DNA of 64,000 nucleotides from Nephrocerus scutellatus (GCA_947095585.1 OX352761.1:132400277-132464276); one strand, 5' to 3'. Positions 32,401-41,345 are shown, counted from the stretch's first letter. Translations and numbers: made by a program. The notes: generated from the letters alone by a model not told the origin.

Positions 32401-35400
32401 TTCTGTCGAATGGTAGTGGAATGCGATGCATCTATTTTAAGAGCTGAAGTTGTTGCTTGAGCGTTGCTCTGCTTTGATTGATGCATTATTTGACTTATAA
32501 GATCTAATTGTTGCCCCATTATTCCATCACTTCCAGGACTTGAAACTGGAGACGATAATGATACTGATGGTATATTGCAAAGCGACGTTATACTTGTAGT
32601 TAAGCCTGTGGTATTATTCGTTGACAAATTACTTGACTTAACGTAATTTAGACCTCCTACGTCAACGTTATCCGTTGCAAGATAAGTCCGAATACATGTG
32701 GCTCCATCAGGAGAACTGGCATCACCTATATAAAAAGAAATGAGCATTATTGAGAGGAAAAGTGTGTATGTCTATTGACATGGGTATTGAGTATTTTGTG
32801 AGTGATTTTTGTGGAGAAGCATCATGTACAATATTCCATCGAATGACCGCCTAATAAATAGAAACCAAAAAGGAACTCAAAAAACGAGAAAATGGCATTC
32901 CAACCGTCACACGCGACACAAGTCACAAGCCGAATATAAAAAATTATATTTTAGACTTAGCCACTCACAAAATTTCAGCTCTCTACATTGTGTGGAAGGT
33001 GGTTAAAGACCTCAAAGAAGTCGAAAAAAAAATGTCATCCCATCACACGGAACGTGTCGCACGCGGAATATAAAAAATGCTATTTTGGACTTAGACACTT
33101 ACAAAGTTTCAGCTCTCTAGGTCGTGTGGAAGGTGGATAAAAGGGATCTCAAAGAAGTCGAAAAAGAAAATTTCAACCTATCACACGCGCCATATGCGAA
33201 ACGCGACACACGTCACAAGCGGAATATAAAAATGCTATTATGGACTTAGACACTCATAACATTTCAACTTTATAGGTCGAGTGGAAAGTGATTAAAAAGG
33301 ACCTCAAAGTAGTCTAAAATACAGACAAAAAGGAGTCAAGTCAAGTTAAATAACACTTTTTAAAAACTTTATTACGGAACCCCAAATCAACCTCGGATAC
33401 ACTGGTGAACGAAAACGACCACGGCAACGAAAACGGTTGAACGATCTAAGAATTTTCTAATGGACGTACGCTCACTGTATAGAGCTTGAGCTGCACAGCA
33501 GCTAGTCGACACCCTGTCCAAATATAATGCTAACTTAACAGCAATCCAGGAGATGTGGTGAACTTGGAATGGCGCGTATGAATACCCACAAAGCCACCTT
33601 GGTATATCCTAATGAATTCACTCGCAAATAGATAGACCAAGTGTCAATATACCGCCGCCACAACACAAACTTGATGATGGTACGAACGTATTGAGGTACG
33701 ACTCGGACCACTTTCTTGTTGGTATGGTGCTCCGAGCGCAGATTGCATCATCACGAAAAACTGTATTCGCGAAGAATACTGTCATTAGTAATGCTGCCAC
33801 CATCTTAGACAGTAGTCGTAGAGATCGGAACGACTAGTTCGATGACGAATGTAAGCTAGCGACTGAACGTACGAATTTTGCGTACCGAGCAATGTAGCAA
33901 TATCATAGAGCGTAGGCACGCGAAGAAGAACATATAAAAAAAACAACCCATAAAAATTAAAATTTTTCTTGTAAATTCTCTCATACACACACACACACAC
34001 ACACTGCGTGCTCGTTTTGTGGCAAAATCATTCACAAATGACGCAGCGGCAGCGAACAGCGCTGCTCACAAAGCACAGAGCTCAGACTTTGCCGTGATTT
34101 GATGCGATATAGCGATATTTAAAAATTGTATATTGGGGTCCCCAAGGGGCCGATCGCTCCAAATTTTTATAAAAAGTGTTTTCCATCGAAGACACACATG
34201 TGTACAAAATTTAAAGAAAATCGGGTAAATTTTGTAAAATATTTGTATGAGAGCCCCCCGACCCCGCGGCCCGAGGGGCCTCAAATTTTAATAGAAAGTG
34301 TTGTCTTGGGAGATATACATGTGTGCAAAATTTCAATAAAATCGGGCTGTAGGAAGTGGGTTAAAAATTGATCACAAGATTTGGCCAGGCAGCCAGCCAG
34401 CCAGCCAGCCACGGGCAAGTGAAGTTAATATAGAGAATTTAAAAAACATGTCACCGGCGAAGGAAAGCAGCCTGGGAAAAGAATCTTTTCCGTGAACTAG
34501 AACAGTACAGAGAGCGAGGACCGCACCAGGTGCGAAAGTCCGCGGCATGACGCAATACATATACACCGCGTTGCACATACTGTAAAGACAAAGAGGGAAA
34601 TATTATCGCCGATCTCAAAGGCATCTTAGAGCAACGGGAAGAGTACTTTTATCAGTTGCTAAATGGTCAGCTAACTAAGGAATTGGATGCTCAACCAATG
34701 ACCGATGAACACACTATGCTGCCGCCACCAAGCATAGACGAAGATAGCAGAGCGATCAATCGTCTTAAAAACAACAAGGCCTCGACATCAGATTGTATCC
34801 CAGCGGAGCTGATTAAGTTAAAAGGTCCCACACTACACCAAGCAATTCATGAAATAATAGTGCAAGTATGGGAGGAAGAAACGATACCAGAAGACTGACA
34901 AAGAGGCATCCTGGCATCCATACTTAAGAAAGAGATATCACAACGTGCAGCAATTATCGTGGTATAACGCTTATAAGATTTTCTCCTCAATCCTTCAAGA
35001 CAGGATAGCCCCATACGCTTAAGCCATCATTGGCAAATCAACAACTGATCAGTTTTACACCCTTAGGTGATGGGAAAATGTCTAGAGTTTCAAAACTTAC
35101 TACACCACCTTTTAATGGTCTTTAAAGCCACCTATGATAGCCTAGCCAGAGTAGAACTTTATAAAGTCATGAGCGAATTCAGCGTCCCAAATAAACTGAC
35201 ACGACTATGTAGATTGGCCATTACCAATATTATCAGCAGAGTAAAAATATCCGAATCACTATCAAGCCTATTAACATCTTAAACGGTCGCCGACAAGTTG
35301 ATGGACTGGCCTGCGATTCCTTCAACCTGGCGTTGCAGAAAGAAAGGACACTCCGATCTAACGGCAATAAGTCCATCAGATACTGGCTCACGGAGACGAT

Positions 35401-37266
35401 ATAAACAACGTGGGTAGAAACTTAAGAGCGATACAGGAAGCTTCCCTCCAGGTCGAGCGGGTGGCACAATATGGCCACGTCTGCGAGCATAAGATCCAAT
35501 ATTGGTCTCTCCAAAAAAAATAGTGGAGCGTGAATTTGAAGGAATGCAACTCTTAAACTATCTCGTGTCAACTGGTTGTTTAACATCTACGCTGGAAGGA
35601 TGGCGTAGACCAGGACGCCTAGAGTTTAGGGATCTCAAATTGGGTGACATCGGCTCGAAATCGGACCGGTGAAGAAATTTTTTGCGGAAGGCTAGGACCG
35701 AACCCCGGCTGTAGAGCCAAATATGATATAAATTATTTCAAAGATAATATTAGTGGCATTTTTTAATTTGATAGGTAATATCAGCATAGCTTAGCAAGTA
35801 TCGATTTGAATGTTTATTGCATATTTTTGTTTGTTTTGCACAAAAGTTTAGTCGCCAAAGACGAATTAATTATCTCATGTGTACCTTTTTTTAATCTTAT
35901 AAATTTCCTAATACAAATCATAAATGTAATCAATTGTAATAATATTTAAATGAGCAGTTTTTGTTTCAAGTATTTTTAACGCTATTGAAAATGGTACGAC
36001 TACTTACCACTTGCTGTTGCTGGCGACAAACTTAAGCCCGAAGGTGTTACCGCTGAATTTGAAAGTGAATGATTCACAGGTGTTGCCGCATCAGAGACCG
36101 TTGGTGTTACCAACATAGCGCTATGATGATTTTCTGTGTGCCTTCTCAATGATCTTGCGTCACAGTAAGATTTGCCGCAGCCTTCAGCTTTGCACTCGTA
36201 CGGTTTCTTATTTCTATGAGTCATCATGTGGCCATTTCTTAAAAAAAAAAATATATATATATATATATTAAATACTCATAATACGCAATGATCAAATAAC
36301 AAGCCATGCGTGTATATACTTACAAATGGTCCTGTCTTTTGAACGCTTTCGAACACATTACACACACGTACTTTCTCTCGTCACTGTGTGTCAACTTGTG
36401 CTTAGCCAAGGCTGAGGCATTTCCAAACACTTTACTACAAATCTACAAATAAAAAAATAAATTTAAATAAATGGGATGATCTATTTTCAAAACGATTTTA
36501 ATGGATTATCCAAACCCCAGAAACATCAAACGGACATTGCTTACCTGACACTGTTGAGGTCCATGACGCGTGGGAGAAGTCGTTTTCGATCTTAACTTTT
36601 TTACGATCGGCGGATTTAATCCAGGAACTGATAAATTTGTTAAAATTTCATTGCTGTTGTTGCTATAATTGCTGCTACTGTTGCTACTACTACTACTGCT
36701 GCTGTTACTGTTGCTGCTTCCTCTATTGTTTAAATTCATTATTTGACCATTAATTGGACTGTCCGTTACCAATATATTACAGCTATCACTACAGCTAATA
36801 AAGCAGTTGGTACTGCTCGTTTTATTGTTACTTTTATTGGTGGTACTTGTCATCAGGCCGGCGGTTTGAATTTTACTGGCATCTGAATCGTCACAATCGA
36901 ATGTTATTGAACTAATTGTAGAGTTTTTATTTGAATTATTACTGATGTTACAGTTATTGTTTAAAGCTGTCAAATTGAGATGACAACAAAATTAATACTC
37001 TAAAAATGCCATTATAATCATTTGAGCTCTTACAGGTCGTTTGAAGTGTTCCTAATATGTCAGCCAACATCTCCGGGTCTTGATATCCACTTGTTATTGT
37101 GCTATTTATATATGGAGTATCGTAACTATGGGTTGAATCGGATGATGAGTAATTCGCATCACGAAATTGCAATGTCACTGAACGTTCTACACCCATTGAA
37201 ACACCACACTCCTCAAAACTCTTGTTGAGAAAATTTAGGCAATAGCAAAGAGATGGAGGTTTTCTC
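20318..37266 (-). CDS. ZNF541/TRERF1/MIDEAS-like C2H2-ELM2-SANT corepressor (10 exons)
   Basis: Ten exons join in phase with GT-AG introns to a 1,609-codon reading frame, taking the ATG at 37196 as start. Domains are C2H2 fingers at about residues 194-214, 222-242 and 250-272, a fourth at 505-525, an ELM2 domain at about 1342-1432, SANT at about 1440-1492, and fingers at 1520-1542 and 1577-1597. All six fingers have C-x2-4-C-x12-H-x3-H spacing. Long stretches between are Ser/Thr/Gln/Asn-rich. ELM2-SANT proteins of this type are nuclear scaffolds that bind HDAC1/2 (MIDEAS and TRERF1 in MiDAC-like complexes, ZNF541 in a germ-cell complex). The HDAC role is inferred from family. I do not know the fly gene name. 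Further 5' exons, possibly noncoding, may lie above 37.3 kb. Confidence 0.93.
21660..21781. repeat. long near-perfect hairpin inside the inverted-repeat element
   Basis: The left arm (GCTTTCGCTTTGCTGGGTAC, then CCCATTTCTACAGCGTTCT) and the right arm (AGAACGCTGTAGAAATGGG, then GTACCCAGCAAATCGAAAGC) pair over about 44 bases. The central loop has about ten nucleotides, and a 14-nt bulge sits only on the right arm. The stem is almost without mismatches. Confidence 0.8.
21845..21946 (-). repeat. repeat A 3' fragment (A7)
   Basis: The reverse complement reads 'gaagtgggttaaaaattt', 'aagattcc' and 'gcgaagttaatatagag' + 'aatttaaaaa', the 3' end of family A. The CCAG array is missing. It lies inside the long-inverted-repeat element. 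Confidence 0.75.
22373..22672 (+). repeat. tRNA-derived SINE, full-length copy
   Basis: The head has pol III-like boxes: A-box region GTGGGTCGAGTGG and B-box TGTTCGAATCC. The body contains 'ttttcacggtcccacttctcgcgaatg', split by small changes from other copies, 'aataattgtcacggaaagc', 'aaaaatata' and 'tcgcgagaagctaggcc'. It ends in an ATT-rich tail. Copies: 45057-45366 and 51395-51632 (both minus), with partial ones at 25455-25618 and 41178-41345. It is noncoding. Confidence 0.8.
22961..23020 (-). repeat. solo RTE-like 3' tail
   Basis: On the minus strand: 'ggagaccaggaccggacccc', 'ggttgtagagccaaatatga' and an 'atgatgat' end. This is the same terminus as at 13980-14023 and 35693-35733. Only the last ~60 bases of the element are present, so it is an extreme 5' truncation. 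Confidence 0.75.
24095..24258 (-). CDS. exon 9: end of finger 5 and start of finger 6
   Basis: The acceptor is ATATTAG|AGC and the donor GGCAA|GTAAGA. It encodes SFSSKAALHGHKRIH, completing finger 5 with normal spacing, a Gly/Ser linker and YPCKVCG, the Cys pair of finger 6. Reading through the donor gives an immediate stop (GGC AAG TAA), which would leave an unfinished finger. The split Lys codon continues in exon 10, 3,692 bp away. Confidence 0.92.
24351..24530 (-). CDS. exon 8: rest of SANT and start of zinc finger 5
   Basis: The acceptor is TTAAACCAG|ATT and the donor TCAGCG|GTAAAT. It encodes TKSTGECVQLYYFWKK, the third SANT helix region that follows FYTIANE in this family, and ends with CEMPDCSA, the Cys pair of finger 5. 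It is short and easily missed; domain continuity on both sides fixes it. Confidence 0.94.
24531..25734 (-). other. intron 7 (1,204 bp) with a SINE 3' part
   Basis: Intron between exons 7 and 8. The SINE family's 3' half lies at about 25455-25618. The segment 25180-25450 is less AT-rich and may be a diverged SINE body, but it shows no B-box. Confidence 0.7.
25455..25618 (+). repeat. SINE, 3' part
   Basis: Collinear with the 3' half of the copy at 22373-22672: 'gtcattcggatacag', 'ttaaatttgaggtccctt', 'gtgcaaaaatata', 'aatggtcgcaagaaactag' and a TTATTATTGG tail. It is opposite in direction to the host gene and lies just inside intron 7. Confidence 0.65.
25735..28419 (-). CDS. exon 7: long low-complexity region, ELM2 and start of SANT
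   Basis: The acceptor is ATTACACAG|GGT and the donor AATGAG|GTAAGC. It is an 895-codon exon. Most of it is Ser/Thr/Gln/Pro-rich with acidic patches and is probably disordered. ELM2 begins at VNLGSAYQVQVPVYQ and runs through GELMWNPS and the EEVALQALLNANGDTHTAV helices. SANT starts at LKWSSLEVLLFLRGLEKYGKDFYTIANE and is cut at the exon end. The open frame runs 153 bases past the donor, but that tail is not SANT-like. Confidence 0.95.
28487..28882 (-). CDS. exon 6: zinc finger 4
   Basis: The acceptor is TTTTCTTCAG|ACT and the donor TTGAAG|GTATGT. It encodes an acidic segment, a QQQQKQ run and finger 4 (CNLCHRKFKNVPALNGHMRLH), then a Lys-rich tail. Both ends are in phase 0. A 67-bp intron separates it from exon 7. 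Confidence 0.92.
28883..29999 (-). other. distal part of intron 5, nothing coding
   Basis: AT-rich. A short repeat shared with 9020-9110 lies at 29150-29235. A tRNA-like word pair (B-box AGGTTCGAATCTC near 29814) suggests an old SINE head at about 29745-29830, on the plus strand. No exon was recognised. Confidence 0.4.
30000..31890 (-). pseudogene. Jockey LINE remnant in intron 5
   Basis: Minus-strand frames in order: endonuclease end with an SSDHSAI motif (about 31800), the linker and RT entry (KREIKNNIVSKKAPGIDLIT ... LRELPRKAIIKITNLINASC, 31237-31025), a GGVPQGSVPGPTLYLVYTSDLP block (about 30715) and an FSDDIAIMA catalytic-site relative (about 30620). It ends with a REIVGAPWYIRNENLH block (about 30150). 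The wording is typical of Jockey. Part of the palm is deleted between 31000 and 30850, and stops are frequent. It lies in the same direction as the host gene. Confidence 0.85.
32070..32116 (-). repeat. solo RTE-like 3' tail in intron 5
   Basis: Minus strand: 'ggaggccaccggacccc', 'agttgtagagcgaagaagta' and 'tgatga'. It is a slightly diverged copy of the terminus at 22961-23020. Confidence 0.65.
32340..32725 (-). CDS. exon 5 of the ELM2-SANT zinc-finger gene
   Basis: The acceptor is TTTATATAG|GTGATG and the donor ATGCAG|GTTAGT. It joins exon 4 by a split Gly codon. It encodes a Ser/Thr-rich region with a short MGQQLDLISQIMHQSKQ helix-like segment and no recognised domain. The two introns that flank it, 3,282 and 3,457 bp, are both filled with transposon remains. 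Confidence 0.85.
32850..33360 (+). repeat. repeat B, copy B2 with about 3.5 tandem units
   Basis: Units of about 130-150 bp share 'cacacgcgacac', 'gtcacaagc(g/c)gaatataaaaa', 'ttagac(a/t)ct(t/c)a', 'tttcagctctctaggtcg' and 'gtggaaggtgg', followed by 'ctcaaagaagtcgaaaaa'. It closes with 'gagtcaagtcaagttaaa'. It is noncoding and lies in intron 4. Confidence 0.75.
33395..33935 (+). pseudogene. RTE-like LINE, 5' part (endonuclease region), dead
   Basis: Frames read TLSKYNANLTAIQEMW (about 33505-33550), the start of an AP-type endonuclease, and LRYDSDHFLVGMVLRARL (about 33690-33750), its end with an SDHF-like motif. Several stops are present. The copy is broken by repeat A at 33936 and continues after 34446. 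Confidence 0.65.
33936..34445 (+). repeat. repeat A, copy A2 (inserted in an RTE-like LINE)
   Basis: This is the most complete copy: A-run and 'caacccataaaaatt', TAAATTCTCT, CA run, 'gacgcagcggcagcgaac', both internal 'catgtgt/gcaaaat' units, 'gagagccccccgaccccgcgg', 'gaagtgggttaaaaattgatc', a CCAG array and 'tatagagaattt'. It lies in intron 4 of the zinc-finger gene, antisense to it. Confidence 0.88.
34446..35735 (+). pseudogene. RTE-like LINE, RT to 3' tail, dead
   Basis: Frames read INRLKNNKASTSDCIPAELIK (34750-34830), an RT entry motif; a VFKATYDSLARVELYKVM palm segment (about 35120); FSVPNKLTRLCRLAITNI (about 35180-35235); then a broken GRRQVDGL-like block. A RRPGRLEFRDLKLGD-type C-terminus follows near 35620, and the 3' terminus is 'ccgaaccccggctgtagagc' + 'caaatatgat' at 35693-35733. 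Internal deletions remove the catalytic ADD region. The order of parts matches 12400-14023. Confidence 0.75.
36008..36237 (-). CDS. exon 4: end of finger 2 and zinc finger 3
   Basis: The acceptor is TTTTAAG|AAAT and the donor AGTG|GTAAGT. It completes finger 2 (NGHMMTH) and encodes finger 3 (CKAEGCGKSYCDARSLRRHTENH). A Ser/Thr/Ala-rich stretch follows. The next intron is 3,282 bp and carries a dead RTE-like LINE with a repeat A insertion. Confidence 0.93.
36324..36442 (-). CDS. exon 3: zinc fingers 1 and 2
   Basis: The acceptor is TTTGTAG|ATT and the donor CATTT|GTAAGT. It encodes ICSKVFGNASALAKHKLTH, which completes finger 1 with the Cys from exon 2, and CVMCSKAFKRQDHL, most of finger 2. 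No open frame here is long enough to stand out alone; it was found by splice phase and finger spacing. The 86-bp intron that follows splits a Leu codon. Confidence 0.93.
36545..36966 (-). CDS. exon 2 of the ELM2-SANT zinc-finger gene
   Basis: The acceptor is TTTGACAG|CT and the donor TGTCAG|GTAAGC. It encodes an Asn/Ser-rich low-complexity region, including a run of about 20 Ser and Asn codons, then a basic KKLRSKTTSPTR segment. The last codons supply the first Cys of zinc finger 1, so the finger is split by the 102-bp intron. Confidence 0.85.
37034..37266 (-). CDS. exon 1 (first seen) of the ELM2-SANT zinc-finger gene
   Basis: The acceptor TTTGCAG ends at 37267 and the donor CCT|GTAAGA is at 37034/37033. 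The frame is open through the whole exon. The first in-frame ATG is at 37196-37194 (MGVERSVTLQ...), so 37266-37197 may be 5' UTR or coding from an earlier exon. It ends in phase 1 and joins exon 2 as a Ser codon. No domain is visible. Confidence 0.75.
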
Positions 37267-37555
37267 CTGCAAATTGGAAATTTCAAATGGTAATTTGAGA
37301 AAAACATTTGATGGACAATTAACGTATTTCAAACATAATGCGAAATAAAATAACAACAGCAAAAAATAGACAATCATTATTTCTTCACCATATAAAACTT
37401 GTTTTATTAATATTGATTATTATTTATTTTGAAGTCTTTTCAAAATTTTCACTTTCTAAATAGTCAGGAAAGTCACTGAAAAACCTATTTTTGCCTTGAA
37501 AATGCTCAGCAAAAACGAAATATTGGCATACATCTATATTATTATAAAAAGGTAT
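37267..37555. other. sequence just upstream of the first seen exon
   Basis: AT-rich, with the polypyrimidine tract of the 37267 acceptor. No further coding exon was recognised. A minus-strand donor-like GAG|GTATGT at 39211/39210 could end a noncoding 5' exon, but nothing else supports it. Confidence 0.4.
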
Positions 37556-37732
37556 TTTGGTAGGCCTTTTAGGGGTATTTGGGGTTCTTTTGGGATTTTT
37601 TTTTAGTCTTTTGGGTGTGTTTTGGGGGTGTTTTGGGAGATTTTTCGAGGGTCTTTTAGGGTATTTTGAGAGTCTTTTGAGGGTCTTTTGAGGTCTGTGG
37701 AGGGTATTTTGTGGATCTTTTGGGAGATGCTG
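37556..37732 (+). repeat. T/G-rich minisatellite
   Basis: About 14 irregular units of 10-16 bases of the type 'gggtcttttg' or 'gggtgttttg', with strong strand asymmetry (almost no C on the plus strand). The minus frame 37744-37424 through it is Lys/Pro/Thr-rich low complexity and not a gene. Confidence 0.8.
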
Positions 37733-39789
37733 TGTTTCGTGCAATAAAATTTCATCGATCGTATTTACTATCTCCCTTTACACCTCTTAGCATTCTATTC
37801 GTATCTTTAGCATACATATTAACATTTAATTTTTCAATCAGAAGTTTCAAAGAAGTAAAGCTTCTAACGCTCGCACAAAAGTTCTCGCACCTACTTTTTT
37901 ATATTAGACATATAATTCAGTATACAAGAGTCTATTGCTGTATGGCTTTACCTATACTATAACGCTGTGTCACACATAAGTTATTGGACCTAGTTAATAA
38001 TAGAAAAACCTCTACACATTTAACTTGTCTCGGAATATTTACTTCTTTAAACTTGGCGGTTCTTTTATACGCTGCATTTTTATCTGGGTGCCGCATTAGA
38101 AGATAAGTCCCAGTCATAAATACGCCAAGCCTTGCACTTAATTACTCTGGTACCTGTAACGATATTGTTGCATGATCTGGCGCACTCTAGGTTGTTCGAA
38201 TAGATAACAGTAGAAAAGATTAGATCCTTCGCGATGCTATAATAACCACTATAAATAGCACGAAGGTTTATGGCAGTTAATCAGCTGTTATTTGAAATTT
38301 AACCAAACAAGTTGAAAAGTACCCGCAAGTAGATAGAGCTACCACCTAAGTGAAATACAAGTGTTTCTGTGTGCTATAAAAAGTAATCACCAATGTAATT
38401 TGTATACTGCTATTTTTTCTCTTAACTCGAAGCTCGAACTCGAAAGCCTTAATTTGATAACAATATTGTAAAAGCGTCTTTCAAAATCCATACGCACCCG
38501 AAGGACCAAATAAGTCTTGCATAATATTAATAGGAAACTAGGAACATTACGTTACATACTGGTCACATATACTATGAACGTATAATATCTTGGCCTTTTT
38601 GCATAATGTGTGTTGTATGCCTTCAGAAATGTTTGTCAAATACCTTTTAATTAGACAAAGAATTGATAAGCGAATTTTAAATTTAATTTGCGGATACCAA
38701 AAATGCAATGTGTAATATTTACTGCAGCTGCATTCAAGAGATACATTGCTATGCATGTATGTGTGTAGTATGTCTAAACTTATAAGCTACAGACAGCGAC
38801 CATGTCTACTTAGTTAACCATAAAGAAATGCTTTACAACATATGACCCGCTGCCAAATTGTGTCTGTTACAAAAATATATTTTTGTGAAAAGTTGGCAAG
38901 GTACTAACACCAATTGCAAATCTAGACAGCAACGTAAAGCCACATTTGCAAAAAATAAATAAAAATTAACATTACTCACTGTGTATATTGTTTTAATAAA
39001 TTACCGAAAATAAAAAGCCAACTGAAAAACGAAATTAGGAAGGGATGACCAAAAGTTGTTTTGAAAAGTAAGCTGGTTCGTTCCGCTATTGTTATGTTGG
39101 CGATGATGGTGCTCAGTTCAGTGGCTGTTAAAATTCTCTCCCAAAACGATTGCACATTGAGTTTACTTAAATATAAAAATATAAAGTATTTTTATGCGTA
39201 GATGACATACCTCTATGCATGTAAGTAAAAATATTTATTTGTGGTATTTGTGAGCGGTGGTTGTCTAATGCCACATAAAATATTAACATGTGCCAAAGTT
39301 AGGATGATTTGCTCGGCTCCGTGATTCACGATGATACTCGCCGCTTGACAAAAAATATCAAGCAACAAAAGCGGCCCATATATCAAAGGAAGCCAAAGAA
39401 TTTGTTTTTTTTTGTTTGTTCTCTGTTTAACATGCATTATCCTAGAACCGATCTTGTTTTATTATTTTGAATATAAGTTTTAGTGTTAATTAGCGATAAG
39501 ATGAAAAGGTAAATATGAAATGGTATATATTCAATGCAAAAGTTCTGGAATGCGTAAATGAAGATTAAACTTTTACTTAAAAAACGAAAACAGTTCAATT
39601 TCCATAAAGAAAAGTTTTTGGATGGGATTTCCAAATTACATTATATCTTGAAAAATGTCCAACTGTTTCTCAAACAAAAATTTTTTGCTATCACACATGT
39701 TTTCTTAAAAGGAACCTTGCTCATATGGGCCACACTGCGACCTGAAAAGATCTATTTTATAAGAAGGGTGTGACTATTGTAAGAGGCGT
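37733..39789. other. intergenic or upstream intronic DNA, nothing recognised
   Basis: No frame shows a recognisable domain. The frame at 39558-39773 is Lys/Phe/Leu-rich without motifs. If the zinc-finger gene has more 5' exons, this would be intron or promoter sequence. Confidence 0.4.
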
Positions 39790-40738
39790 ACTACCTCCCT
39801 GAAAGATACGACCTAAGTATAAGAATTTCTCAAGTCTGCTGCTGAACATATTTCTTTATGCACGGTCCAATATTTCTACCACAAATAACCCGTCCAAACA
39901 GTACTCCCTGACTCTAATGTCGGAGATAGTGCAAAATATGTATATTTCGAGAATTGAGTCAAGAATTTTCAGGTGTCCCACATTGTCACCTGGCTTGTAC
40001 CTGTATCCTAGCTGCAGCTTAATAGCGCAACTTGTGGCCGTCTTCCTAATGAGGATTTGTAGGGGTAAAAGCCCTACGACAGGTATGCAACACACCCGTG
40101 ATACCGAGACAGGCAATTCTTTGAAGCTTTTCAAGCTCGGTTGCCGTTGCCCGTTCAAGAACACAAAAGTTGTCACCATCATTGCATACATCCAGTGTAT
40201 GCTTTTAGGATTAAGACCCTAAACTCTGCTGCAAAGGCGTCTACTGACCCAAATGTCTCTATTGTCGCGTTCGACGGCGGATTTGAATTCCAGCTAAACC
40301 GTTTATAAAGGATAAATCCGAGATATTTAACCTCACTGGAATAAATTAAAGTGGAGCCTTTAATAGTGATGAGTCCTAGATTGACCAAACTTCCTTTTGC
40401 GAAAGGCACTATAACGGTTTTGCCGGGATTGATTGATTGATTGATAGATAGTCCTTCTCTGCTGCACCATTCTAAAACGTGTAGTAAAGCACCTTGCGTG
40501 ACACTAGCAATGGTCGTGTTGTATTTACCACTAAAAGGAATCGCCAAGTCATCCGCATAACCAATGGCGATGTATCCTGATCTAGGTAGATTGACTAGAA
40601 GATTGTCGATGACTAGTGACCACAGAAGGGGATATATGACTCCTTCTTGGGAACAACCCTTAACTGCAGTCATAGACACTCCTCCCAAGCAGAAGGTTAT
40701 ATCTCGATTCAAGTTGATAACTGTACTGCCTCATGAAG
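39790..40738 (-). pseudogene. LOA/R1-group LINE reverse transcriptase fragment
   Basis: The minus frame 40712-40179 carries a GCSQEGVIYPLLWSLVIDNLL block (the PQGG/LSPLLW motif of R1 and LOA types, altered), the catalytic GYADDLAI, WCSREGLSIN and a VKYLGFILYKRFSWN block. A second frame (40191-39856) continues with ELPVSVSRVCCIPVVGLLP. Frameshifts divide it. Its 5' side ends at the insertion of repeat A at 40744, so the rest is either beyond that or lost. Confidence 0.8.
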
Positions 40739-40743
40739 ATTTG

Positions 40744-41177
40744 AAAAAAAAACAACCCATAAAAATTCAATTTTTTTATGTAAATTCTCCAATAAACAAG
40801 AGTATACTGAATTTCACTATAAACGCTGAAAATAAAAACATTTTCGAAGCACTGCAACCCAACAACAAAAAAACCCCAATCGTAAAACAAGCAGCGCTGC
40901 TCACAGCGCACCACGCACACAGTCATCATAGTATGACATGATATGATGCCGCTATATGGGAAAAACAATGTATATGGGAGCCCCCTGATCCCGCGGCCTG
41001 ATCACTCTTAAATTTTAATAAAGTATTATTAAAGAAAGTATTATCACCGGAAATACACATGTGTGCAATGTTTCAATAAAATCGAGCTTTAGCAAGTGGG
41101 TTAAAAAATGATCATAAGATCTGACCAGCCAGCCAGCCAGCCACGGGCACGCGAAGTTAATATAGAGAATTTAAAAA
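40744..41177 (+). repeat. repeat A, copy A3
   Basis: Landmarks are present in order, without the CA run: 'caacccataaaaatt', 'gtaaattctcc', 'cagcgctgctcacag', 'gagccccctgatcccgcgg', 'caaattttaataaag' (with an extra short duplication), 'acacatgtgtgcaa', 'gcaagtgggttaaaaa', CCAG array, 'tatagagaattt'. It sits between a LOA-like fragment and a SINE head. Confidence 0.85.
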
Positions 41178-41345
41178 TAAACTTGGGCTCAGTGGAAATG
41201 AGCATGGCTACTGAGCAGGGGGTTCGAGGTTCGAATCCCAGTAACACCAAAAGTATTTTCACGGTGTCCCACCTCTCGCGAATGGGTGACAAACGTTCCG
41301 AGAATAATAACTTGTCACGGAAAGCACGTACACTGGACCCAGTAT
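41178..41345 (+). repeat. SINE, 5' part
   Basis: tRNA-like head with GGCTCAGTGGAAATGAGC and B-box GGTTCGAATCCC, then 'cacctctcgcgaatggg' and 'aataacttgtcacggaaagc'. It matches 45366-45180 (minus) and 22373-22530. The 3' half is replaced by unrelated sequence after about 41325. Confidence 0.75.

Noticed and set aside
37424..37744. 106-codon minus frame rich in Lys, Pro and Thr
   Set aside because: It is the translation of the T/G minisatellite complement; no conserved motif.
39210..39437. Upstream coding exon of the zinc-finger gene ending at the donor-like site 39211
   Set aside because: Joined to the 37266 acceptor in the required phase it reads a stop; only a noncoding exon would be possible, and nothing else supports it.
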